Positions 40,801-52,800 of a stretch of DNA of 64,000 nt are shown here, in pieces. Under the pieces are notes generated by a model. That model saw nothing but the letters and a program-made list of their open reading frames with translations. It made no database searches and had not been told where the DNA came from. The stretch is taken from positions 806,001 to 870,000 of the forward strand of contig NC_059473.1 of assembly GCF_018139145.2 (NCBI RefSeq), read 5' to 3'. This DNA is from Gymnogyps californianus (lineage: Eukaryota > Chordata > Aves > Accipitriformes > Cathartidae). The position numbers and the translations under genes are program-made. Within the stretch, counting starts at the first letter, position 1. Every line of letters begins with the position of its first letter.

Positions 40801-43800
40801 TCCCCCCATCTATTTGCTCTCCAAAGAGCACATCCTTCTGTCAGATTTGCAGGGAGCCTTTATCTTCTCTCTGTATGCAAGTTTTTTGCTTTATCGCGAG
40901 GGAAATCGGCGCATATAAGAGCCCGTATACAGCCAGCATTCACACCTCTGGTCCCAAGGCGGAGGCGTGCACAGCGGCTGTTTGTGTGCTGGCAGTGGCA
41001 CGGCAGCCGACGGCCCACCTTTAATCCCGCGTAGCTCTTTGTAGATTATCAGCGCAGTAATCGGTGTTAATGTGGTGGAGGAGCTTGTTCAGATTTCAAG
41101 TTCCTCTGGGCAGGAACGATTGCTAGTTGCCTATTTTGGTGCAGGACCTAGCAGTATGGCAGCCCGGACCTACCAAGACTTCTGAATGCGGATGCAATAA
41201 CTACTGCCGAGGTAACTGTAAAACTCCACAGCTTGCAGGATCCCCTGATCCTGATAATATTCCTTTCAAGGCATTATCGACTTTGAAGTCGAGTGACAGC
41301 TGAAATACCCAAGCTGCTAACTATTTTATTGGTGATAAAAGCACACAGACAAAGCAAAGTCCCTTTTGGGGTAGGCTCTCGCTTGCGTACAGGAGGAAGA
41401 TGCAGATACGTGTCTGGGTTGGGTCTGCGAAAGCACTGGGGTCTTTTGCCCTCCAACTACCTCCGTTTGCATACAGGATTATTGATTGTTATTGGAAATA
41501 ATGGGTGATAGCTCTTCGTAGCTTTTGGGTGGCATACAAAGTGCTGTTGTTCCTCTCCCGGTAGAGCAGCACCCGCTACGCTACTTCCACGGCTTGCTTA
41601 CGTGCTTTGTCGCTTAGGTCAAAGATCTCAGTTTTGCTCACAACGTGTATGGGCTATGCACGAACACAGCGGTATTTCTTTTTTCTCAGTCTGCTTTTTC
41701 AAAACCAGCAGCCTCATGAATTACCTTTCCCATTTCCAGTCAGGCAGAGTCAAGCACTTGGAGATTGTTCGTCGAAAGACTATTTGGTGTCTGCGGATGA
41801 CACTTCTGTGCTGGGACTCTAGCTGCAGTGAAGGCCTTTAATGCTGGTTTTGATGTTTAAAAAGTGTGGGCTTCTTCCTCTGTGAGAGAGGTAGTACAAT
41901 TAGCAAGCTATAAATGTTGCAAGTACGAGGCCAAGAGCTTTCTTATCTCTTCATTTGCAGAACATTACATCACATCACTTTTTTAGCCACTGAGACGTTT
42001 GGCTATAAATTGATAGATGCTGCAACCTAGGTCATAGGGGGAACGCATGGAGAAAATATCTTCTTTTCCGTTCTGTGCTGGTACAGTACGTTCTGGGTTA
42101 AAGATCACTTTAACTGTTCCACAGAACAAAATGTTAGTGGTTCTTTATGCAATGATGGCGTTTTTTCCTGGAATTGTTGGCTAATGAAGAAAACTACACC
42201 CGTTTTGTTCGGGACAAAATGGTAAAAGCTGACATGAAAGCTGCTTTGACCCATGCCGACTGCACAATTAATTCAAAGTTGAAAAGTGTGGAGAGTTTTC
42301 AATTAATAGTGGTATCGCAGATCCTTTGCTAGTTCTGAGTGGAAGGAACAACGCGTAGGGAAAACGGCACGAGGAGAGCTGTGTCATCTGGGACACACCA
42401 GCTCCCATTCTGCTGCAGTATTGCCTGAACGATTGGATTAAGAACTTTCCATTATTAACATCCTAGTTTGAGTTTAAAGACTGAGTTTTATCAAGCTTGT
42501 TTAGTCGTGTCTGTGCAGTACGGGCTGGCCGTTCAGACTGAGTAAATGCTCAAAGTACCCCGTCCGGACAGCTTCACCCCTGCGTGCCTACGCTGCTTCT
42601 GGGGCGTCTCTGGAGCACGAGAGCTGGTGACGTGGGGAGGCCGCTCCTTCCAAAAACCGCTCAGGAAGAGAACATCAAGCAGATGGCATCTGTCTTTTAC
42701 CCGGTGTAGCAAGAATTTACCAAATCCGGACGGGAAGGGAGAGGTGCTTTTTAGCGAGCCTGTGTACGGCCCAGGAGGCGTTAAGAGATGAGACGGCGGT
42801 CAGGAGCCACTGCTCTCCAGCGGCACTGTCACAGCCCTCCTCTCGCCTCCGCTTCTGCTTCCCAGTGCCGCTGCTCCCTGCTGAATGATTTCTATGGCGC
42901 TGGCAATTCTTTTATCCAAGGGTTTCCGTCTGCACGCTGCTGATGTGATCTAAACTGATCTTTTTGGGGGGTTTGGTTTTTTTTTTTTGCCCCTTCTCCA
43001 CTTGGTGCATCTTTCTTGCCAGGGCTGTCGTGTTTTGCTGTGTGCTCACGGCAAAATGTGTATTTGTGTTTCAGCACAGCACGCCTCTCGCTGTCCCCAG
43101 CCTGCGACAGGGAGGGTGCGCTTCGCTGTTACAGCATGGCAAGTTAGATGCTTCTGGCAAAACAAACAACAGAAACACCCACGCAGCCCCCAGGATAAAA
43201 GTGTCTTTTTGAACTAAGTTGCGTTTAACCTTAAACATCACGATTTGGTTTTATGAAGGAAATACACTGATGTGCATGAGGGTTTTACGGCACGATGCAG
43301 TTCTATCGGGAGCGAAGTGCTTAAGAGTTTTCTCTCCTAGCAGCGTATTTCTTGTATCTTCTCTTCTCTGCCCTGTACGTTGCACCAATCCGCTTGTGCT
43401 TTCTCACAACAGTGAAGCAAGTATTGCCGTGCGCCCAGGTTGGGCCGGTTTTGTTGTCAGCGCTGCACGTCTGTAACCGAGACTCTTCCTTTCTGCCAAC
43501 TTAACAATGCGGACGTGTTGTTGAAGGCACGGGGATTAAGCGGATGAGTGGGGTAAGAGGAGGTAAGAGCCAGGTGATTGCTCAGCACACAAAGCAGCAG
43601 TCGCTGCACGCTGACCGGTTACGCGTTGTCACACGCTTCGTGGGTGCCGCAACCCGGATGAATCGCCACGGCAGGCTTTCCAGGGAGGCGAGCTGGTGGG
43701 CTTAGGAGTTCCTAGAAGGGTATCCCATTTCTGTAGGGTACGTAGGGCGTAAGTCAGCACAAAGATGCTCGAGGGGAACGACTGGACTAATTGGCAAGGC

Positions 43801-46800
43801 AGTCTGGTGTAACTAAGGCAGAAGTGGGGATTGATAGCCCAGCATTGTGTTGCAATTGACAGGTAGGGCAAAGCTGGGCTCTGAAGGGTCTTAAAGGTGA
43901 AGAACAAGTAGTTTGTGTTACTGTTTGATGTTGTGAAGGAAGGGGAGCCAGCGCAGGGACGGAAAGCTTGGGGGAATGGTCTTTTGAGGCTGGTGTGCGT
44001 GCAAAAGCCGTAAGGAGAGCTGCACGACAACAGTGGCCCGCTTTGAGTTTTGGTAGAGCTGGCAAGGACCTGGACGTTGAAGTGCCAGCTGGGAAGGTGC
44101 GGTGGCTACGCCTGGATGAAAGGCGGGCTCCGTGTCGCTGCCCTGAGTTTGCAGATACGTTCCTGCTGCAGGGGACCCCATCGACAGCAAGCTAGGTATC
44201 GGGTCCCTGCTCAGGGTGGGGTTCTCAGGCTTAGCCTGAAACACGGAAGGCTTTGAGAGGCACAGATGCAGCTGCTTAAGCGGTGTGCTTAACGCTCTGA
44301 AGCTACCATCCGCTCTGCAAACTCTCTACCTGTTACAGTTGGGAAGGAGGAGAAGCGTTCAGTTCATTAACAGATTGTAACGAGGTGGATGTGTCGCTCT
44401 GCACATGCAGGGTTGAAATGGGAAGGGTGGTTAGAGCTGAGGATTTGTGCGGAGGCCGTTGGCTTCACGTTCTCCTTCACACAAGGAGCAAGCCATGCGC
44501 CAGAGCCGTGTCTGAGAGCAGACGTAACTGGATTTTGAACGTTTGCAGAGTCTGTGGCCTGTGGTGTTGTGTTAGCCAGGCACAACTCGCTTTGTGCAAG
44601 GCTTTCTCGAGGCAGAGGGATGCCCTCCTGAAGCAAAGCCTGCTCTATCCCCAGGCAAGAAGTGAGCACGTGATCTCGGCCACGTTGTGTTGTAGTTTGA
44701 ATCCGTGCATGAGGAGCCCTGAAAAAATGCCCCTATGTTAAGTGCTTCACTGCTGGAGTGCAAAGCAGTTTCTGGGAGTTCTGACTTGATTAAATTAGCT
44801 TTTGTACTTTCCCAAAGTAATGTACAAACAAGTGCGAATACTCGTTCCTTCGTGGTCAGTGGTTTCTCAGTGCGTGCCCACGTCGCTCAGTCTGCAGCTC
44901 TGAGCTGCCGTCAGTCTTGCATCCAGGACATCCTCTGTGATCTCCGCAGGTCTCTGCTCCTCTGCACATGTACATCACGGGAAGGCGGGGGTGTCCCCCT
45001 TTTTTTTTTCCTCTCCTTTTCTCTTTTTTTCCCCCTCCCATTCTTGATTTCTTTTTTCTCCGTGCGTTCTCTGGGAAGCGGTCAGACTTTGTTCCGCAAG
45101 CAGCACGCTGCTGGCAGCGCAGCACCTCTGCCCGAGCTCTGCCATCTCCTGCGCTGCTCAGACGTCTCGCACCTCTTTGTTGGAAGTGCCTGAGGCCGAG
45201 CAGGATTTGTGCCGCCGAAATCCAAGCGCAGAGTGGTGCGATCTGCTGGAGCAGACTGGTAACGTTGCAGGGCCAGTTAGAAAGTAGAGTGTCCAAGATG
45301 TACAGAAATACTAAGTTGTCCTGGGTTGGAATGAAGTTGGTAACAATCAGGGCTTGTTTATGATTTCAGTACTATATATATATATATATGCAAAGTAGCC
45401 TTTTAAAGTGGGATTTGCACTTGAGCATCATGTTCTTTGGAAATGAGTACAAAGATGAGCAATTGTACAATTCCAGTGAATGAATTCATTTACCTCTCCT
45501 TTTTTTTTTTTTTTTAAATCAATCTCTATGGAATGGAAATGAGATACACAGAGCGGGGAGGAAAGGAAAGAAAGGAAAGCGTGGGTAAAAGATTTTGAAA
45601 TGTTTGGCTGTTTAAGTCATAAAAATCCCAAGATTTGTGTCTCCCAAACGCAGCTCTAATTCAAGAGAATGGTTGAAAATACTGATGTATCAAATAATAT
45701 TAAGAGAACTGTAACTATCCAAAATAATCTACATTTAAGAGGAACGAGAATAAAAATAACCTTGCTTCCTGATTAACTAAAGTAAATGAGAACTCAGGGA
45801 TTTAAAAAAAAAAAAAAAAAAAGAGTAAAAAGACCCCAGAAATCCTTTAAGTTTTGCTTGAAGTTGCCATGATGCAATACAGCTCTTACGAGAATCTCAG
45901 TGTTTGCTCTTTTTTCTAGTGAGGTAAAACATGCAAAAATTTCACTATTCACAAGAAATCATCATCAGATAACTTAATTGATAGCGAGGGAGCCTTGTTT
46001 TCTGTGGTTTTAACTAATTTCCACTTAATTGTGAGCAAAGAATCTTGAGGCAGATACCATCGCTGCGTGGTGCGTGCTCCTCTCTAGACTTTGTCATCAA
46101 ACCAAGAGTGTGGCCGTTCCGTGCATCTCTTTGAAAATAAGAGCGTGTTGCTGCTAGGGACTGCACGCTGTTGTAAGGTCCAGCCATCATTATTTGAAAA
46201 TTTTATATTTCATGTTTTTACTTAACAGGTTGGGACAGTGGCCATAATAGTTCCAAAGCAAAAGCAAGCCAAGAAACGCATTCGGAAACTAGTTCTTCAT
46301 CGAATGAAAGAAGTCCTCCCTTCTCAAGGTAAAGTTGTTAAATCCTGTAACATTTGAAATACTTCTGTAGAATGAGAAATGCCGGCAGAAAGTGACTGAA
46401 GCTCTGATTTATTTTTTACTTGATCTAGGGTTAAAGTTGGTATTTATGTTTATCTCATAACCCATCTTAAACTTTGGTACACCTTCGAAAATATTTGTGC
46501 CAAAGCCAAGTATTGTTTTGCAGCTGTTGTTTTCTCATTTTAAGACTCAATTGACATCTCAGTGAACCACAAATTAGCGCCTACAGCTGCTCTCAGTAGG
46601 GCTACTCAGGGGCCAGACAATAGGAGTTGTCAGGAGAGGGGCAGACATAAAACATAAAGTCTTCAAGAAATAAAGTGGTGGGTTTCTTCTCCGTGTATCC
46701 GAGACGTAAACTAGCTGTAACTGGATAACGCTTTTCATGGGCTCGGGCTTTGGGGTGTTTTTTATATTTGATACTGGGGTATTTATAACATGCCTTTCTT

Positions 46801-49800
46801 GCTTTCAAACTGAGTATGTTTAATTAATGGCCTTACGTGTACCTAAAGGGCACAGTTTGTTCTTGTCTTTTTTTAAAAAAAAAAAAGACAGAAAAAAAAG
46901 TTGTTTTGTAGTGGGTTTTTTGGGGTTTGTTTTTGTTTTGGTTTGGTTTTGTTGTTTGGGGGGGTTTTTTGTTTTGTTGTTTTGTTTTTGTTTTTTTTTT
47001 TTAAATTGCAGCAGTTCCCTTTGGGTCCCTGAGCAGTTCTGTTGGACGTTCCTTGTATTCTTCATTGGCATGTCACGGTAATCAAACAGCGGCAATCAAA
47101 TTAGTGGTCAAGAAGCAGCAGAAAATAGGATATAACACAGCCATCTCATGAAATATTGGCCGGGCTTTAGATCCTTATCTGCTCTTGTTAGAACAGCCCA
47201 GCGAGTGGGTGCTGCTGCTGCGCGGCTCCTGGGCTGAAAACTGCCATCAATAGCACTCAGGAAGAGACTTTAAAGCATTGTGATAAATTTTTAACTCCTT
47301 CTGTTTCTACGGCATCGCTCTCTTTCTGTAGCTTTTTTAATGCTGTTATTGATGAGGTCAGTTTTGATACGAGAGACAATTCCAATTTTGCAAGTGTTGT
47401 CCTGCATTTTGTGTTAAAATCACAGTGTTTCTGTAATTCTTCAAGTACAGTAAATACAGCCAAGCCGGAATGCAATATTGATGAATGGCAATTCATGCTT
47501 TTCTTTAGGATTAATTCTTACAGTCTTATGCTCAAACTCTTTTTTTTCTTTTTTCTTTTTTTTCTTTTTAAATTTTCTGAAACTTTATTTGAGAATGATG
47601 TTCCAAATCATCCTACCTACTGCTATGAAGTGCAAGGGTGCTCCTATAGATGAATTTTTAAACGTTAAATTTTAATCATTCACTGAAGCCCAGGACAGCA
47701 GGAAGAGAAGGATCGGGCCCTGAGGAACTTGCTTACAGGATCACTGCTAAGCATCTGAATAAAAATACGTATAATTTAAAATGAACTATTTTTTTAATTT
47801 AAAAAAGAGAAGTCTCCAAGCTTTTTCCCCCTTGGATGTTGCACTGCTTGCTAATAACGTGTTCGGCGACTTCTGCATTTTTCAGATGCTGTTCATATGG
47901 CGTACCTTTTTTTTGCTGGTTTTTTTTTTTCAAATTCTTATTTGTGATAGACTTTAAAATAATTCACTCTGCCCTACAATTTCATGCCTTTCAGTGCTGA
48001 GAAGCAAGCGCACTTCATGCGCTGATACACGAAGATGCTGCTTCAAAAAAAAAAAATCTCTTACAACGGCTTAAAGTTAGTTTTTCTAAATGAGTCAAAA
48101 ATAACGCAGCCTTCTAAACACGAAGCTTGTTAACAACCCTTGCTTTTGGACACTTGGCATCCGCGCCGCAGAGACGGAGAGCGGCAAAAGTAGCGAGGAA
48201 GCCAGAGAAATGGAAAGGCCGGCCGGCCGCTTGTTTGCGGCCAGGACGCAGTGCAATTTCTTCGCCGCTCGCATTTAAGCGCTCCACTTACTGCAGTCAC
48301 TTCTCGGGCTTTATTGCTTTTACAAGTGGTCTCGAAACCCACTACTTGAGAATAAACATAACTGCGTAGCGCTGCTGTGGTACTTTTTATAAATTCTTCT
48401 TTGCTCCGTTTTGTCACTGAGCTGATGAGTGACCTCGCAAAAGACCCCGCTGGACCTAAATAAAAAAAATGGCTTCCTCTGATGTCCTCCAGACAATAAT
48501 TATGATGTGCCAGTTAAGCCCAAACTACAGCTGAGGGATTTTACTTTAAAGCAGAGGCTCGGGCGCAAAAATGCATTTATAGCTCTTTGTCTGGCACCTC
48601 ATTATGTGTGGGCCTGATTCATTAAGTAATTGGTTTGCAGTTGTTTACATGAGTATTAAGGCTTTCTATTCAGCAGCCTTTGAGAGATACATTGTGCAAA
48701 TGTTGCATGTTATGAATGCGGAATGAGGGGCAGGGGACCGGTCCTATTGGCTAAACACTGCGCTCTGTTGAAAAGCAAGAGAAAGAGATTGGGTGCTGCT
48801 TTGCATAGCAATGACTTTCTTAATAAGCTTTACAGATTAATACACACAAGCTATAAAAGATGCAAAGAGATACTCTTAGCACATTTATACATGCTCATTT
48901 CACTATTATGGTACTGGAGACGGGAAGAATTGAGGGCTTTCATATTCGGTTTTTCAGTGCATGTCTTCAGTGCATGAGACTTAATAGAATCCGATGTTTA
49001 TTGTATTATAAATCATGGGGAAGTAGGCAGATCTGCAACAGTTTATTATTAAAGATTCTTTCAATGTAAATCTTTTTCTGCCATTGTATTTCCTACAGCA
49101 AAATCATTTTGTGGTTGAGTGGGGATGAAAGGCATAATGTACGAAGGAGTGAGTCTTAATAGGAAGCTGCTCTCAGAGTAAAGACCACTTGTTCCCTTTT
49201 GTTCGGAGGTGCATGCCAGAGCTTCCTCTTCTCCCACAAATATCGTCCTGCTCTACGTTTAGCTATAAAACTACTTTTTCCTGGCTTCGTTTACTTGACC
49301 GAGGGAATATTTACACGCACGGAGATGCAACTTTCGTTTGAGGAGTTAGCGTTTTGCAGCAGAAAAGAGCGCACTGAATTATACAATTACTTGGGGGAAA
49401 AGGTATCAGAAGTCAGGACTGAATCTCTCGGCAAGAGCAGGCAGCAGGCGATGTGTGTGGCATTTTGTGGTCCTGTAGCGATGGATGCAGCCAGTGGAGG
49501 TCACTAGCTTTCTGGGTAATTCCGAATTTTTGATGCAAGCAGGTTTTTTTTTTTCTTTGACTTGTTTGCGCTGTCTCGTTTCAAAATAATCTGGAGATTA
49601 AAGATGCGTTATCAACTGAGAACCAAAGAACAATTTTAATTTGCCAGGACATAAACACAGTGTAAAGTATTTTAAACTTTGATTAATCTGTCTTCTGGAA
49701 GTAATCCGCTCTGGTCTCTGAAGGCTGTTTTTTAGTCAAAAGCCGCCTTTACCAAACACAGATGTAATGACATGCAAATAAAAGTTGGCAGATTATAATT

Positions 49801-52800
49801 CATCCTCTTAATTATTCTCGGGGGTGATGTTTAACACCGGGCCCGTTGCTGCCGCTCTCCGTGCCGAGGCGGGCTGGCCATCGGAGGGCACTCCGGCTCT
49901 GCGCGTCCCCCCCGCAGCCCCCCTTTCAAACCCAGTCCTGACATTGCTTCGCTGACTGGGGGGGAAACCGCCGGGGTTGGCCGGGGCTCTGAGGAGAGAC
50001 TCCAAAGGTTTGGGGCTGGGAGCGGTCAGGAGATGCATTTACCAGGAAATCCAGCGGCACAGCGTGTTTCCAGACCTCCTGAGAGATGCACCCAGAAACC
50101 GGCCCTACCCGATTGTTTTATCCTCCTGCCGTACTTTCAGTTGTCACATCGCTTCTGTAAGAAGCTGACTGTAAATTCAAGCATGTTTTTCTGACATTAC
50201 GGATATTTCCGTGAGCTTTGTTTCCCAAACCTTAATCCAGCTGTTGCAGAAATAGTAATGTTGTAGTGGCGATGCTCTACGAATATTGGTGGGGAATGGT
50301 TTGTGGGGAGAGGCAACACCACCTAAATACGTTGCCCTTGTAGTACAGAGGAAATAGAGTTGATTTTTGCAGCGATGCCCTACGCTCTTCCGAGACAGCT
50401 TCGTCACAGCGCTGTGATGCAGTCTTTGTGTCAGCAGTTTCTCGAGGCAAGAATGGTTTGGTGGTTTGTTTTTTTTTTTTTCTTCAGTGCGGTATATCTA
50501 AACAGAGAATGGTCTTAAACGTAGCTCGATATAGATCTTTGTATCCTAAAATAAAGGTCATCCTATTAGCAGTCTAATTACTTAAATTCAATATCATTAC
50601 TCCAGTTCTGGCATGATGAATGGATTGGTTAGTCTATGCTGACTTTCCAGGGCAGGGAATACTTCTGTGATGCCCAATTTCTGGTAAACAATCAGCAGAA
50701 AATGATAGAGCCGTCAGGCTTCTGCAGGAACCGGCAGGAAAGCGTGCGATCACAGGGGATACCCGGCTGAGACCGTCACGTCGGAGGCACTGCCGCTGAG
50801 CAGCCTGGCTCGCTTACTACAAGAGGCTTTTAGCTGTTTTCGAAAAATGCTTTCTCAAGATGGATCTGCGACTCGGCATCCTCACGTATTGCTGGGGAGA
50901 AGCTTCGTCGCTTCTCTCGCTGAGGCTTAGTAAGCACCACCCCGCGAAAAAGCAATGCTGGATTTGTTGTTTGTCCGCGGCGTGCTGCCTCGGCGACGCG
51001 CGTGCAGGATGGAGGCGCGCAGGCTTCGAGCCTCCGACAAGATTAGCCGGAGTGTCAGTGTTCCTGAGGCCGCTGCACTTTGCATTTTGTTTGTTTTTCT
51101 GATAAAACCTGGCATGTGGGTGGTGGTTTTTTCTCTTGGTGCTTGGGTGGGTTTTTGTTGGGTTTGGGGCTTTTTTCACCGCCTTGATGTTTGGGTAGTT
51201 TTCTTTTTGTGTCTTTTTTGGGGGGGGTGCAGTTGGGTGTCTTTTTTTTTTTCCCCCTTGGCATTGGGGTGTCTCTTTTCACTTGACACTAAAACACAGA
51301 GGTTCAACAGGTGCTATAGCAAAAAGATACTCAGGCTAAGGTAAACATTTGCTGCTGTTTTTCAGTGAGCCACCTCTATTAACTTGGCTCTTGTTGGTCT
51401 GGTATTTTCCCTCTCAATATTAATTTTCTTCACGGAGGGAAAAATACGTTCTTGGAGCTTTTTCCTTTCTTATTGTTGCAGCATCTTCCATACAAAAAGC
51501 CTGTTTCATCAGAGTAAAGGAGAGATTAAAAGGCCCTTTGAAGTTAAACTGGTTTGGGTTTTTTCTTTGTTAGAGCCTGGGTTCAGTTTGGAATTATTTT
51601 AGGGAAGAAGCAAATGTGTAAATGGATATCGAAGGGTCACGACGGGGGATTAGTCGAGGCAGTGAAACTGGCCTTACTTCATTTATACTCCTAAAATTTC
51701 TCTGCGGCGGTCTGTGTGGTTATTGTGTGCTTCGGTATACCAGATGATAACTTTACCGATTGAATTTGCCGATTTCTGAATACAAACGTTTTGCAACGTA
51801 GAGGTGGTCTTGCATCTTGGCAGCCTTGGCTAACGCTTCAGAGGTAATTCAAGAATTTCATTCCCTGTTACAAAGCTATCTTGCACCATTTTCCAGGCTT
51901 GGTTTGGCGGAGCTGCGGTTTCTCATCTGGCCTTTCGGATGTCCTAGCTCCGTTTTCCCTATCTCCCCAGGCGTTTCTCCGTGTGCCGACAGCTTTCGTG
52001 CTGAGCCTTTGCTGACACCCTGCTCCCCGTCTCTCTTTACGGACTGCTGTGTCACACTAAAGCCCAGCTCCCCAGGGCGCAGCGCTACCACTCTGTGCCG
52101 TTCTGGGAGTGAATCCCATTCTACGCGCGGTGGATTAGCCCTGGGAAGATGAACCCCAGCAAATGGGTGGGTTTTGGTAGAATAGAAGTATCTGTCTTCC
52201 CCTCTCTCCTGTCAGCATTGACCTTCTTCTTCATGGGAAGCTGGGGTAGAAGACGGAAGGTTTCCAGACCTTCTTACAGCCACGGTGGTCCTTGTCCACC
52301 GCAACTTCTCCGTGAGACCGCTGGCCTTCAGCCGGACCTGGAGCACCTCGCAGCTCCTCGAGCTGTGCAAGAGGACCGAGCCGCCCGAGACCTGGGCAGT
52401 CCTCCACCGGTGGTCCCACGTTGTGCACGGTGGTCCTCGGCACGGCAGAGGCCCTGGGCCGAAATGACCAACCCTCTCGTGTTTGATCCGGGCTTGAACC
52501 GCAGAGAGAAGTGGAGCAAAAAAAAAAAAAAATCACTTCTAGGGACCTCCTAGCACGGCTGAATAACGAAACCCCGTACGCCTCCCGTCTTGATAATGGG
52601 AGATGAAGCAGCAGGCAGTGGAAGCGGTAGCTGCCAGCTGCCTGATCTTGTTTTACTGAACTACTTGAAGATAAAATGGTTCTTGTGCAGTCTGCCACAG
52701 GAGTCACCTCTCAATCTGTAGCTCAGCAACAAGTGGTTTGTCGCTCTACACCCAGGGGAAGAACGATGCCGCCGCCAGAGCTGCATCCTCTTGAGCGCAT

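Larger units (their letters stand above)
36858..46228 (+). other. KIZ: KIZ intron 11, longest intron (9.4 kb)
   Basis: Contains the possible ancient repeat at about 43860-44130, a (TA)n run, an A18 tract (about 45805-45822), T runs (40684-40693, 45001-45010, 45501-45516), a purine-rich GGAAA stretch (45553-45580) and unassigned open frames at 40069-40332 (minus) and 40539-40661 (plus). No complete gene. Confidence 0.7.

Noticed and set aside
41290..41395. Frame reading AEIPKLLTILLVIKAHRQSK, considered as the missing KIZ exon.
   Set aside because: There is no pyrimidine tract before the acceptor, and the only phase-compatible donor (GC|gtacag) is weak.
41740..41821. Frame after a strong acceptor (cccatttccag) reading RQSQALGDCSSKDYLVSADD, considered as the missing KIZ exon.
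   Set aside because: It ends in a stop codon and has no donor in the required phase. Similarity to the mammalian segment is weak. It could at most be an alternative last exon.
43629..44244. Overlapping minus-strand frames of 92-133 codons.
   Set aside because: No recognisable family, overlapping frames, and a possible old repeat on the opposite strand.
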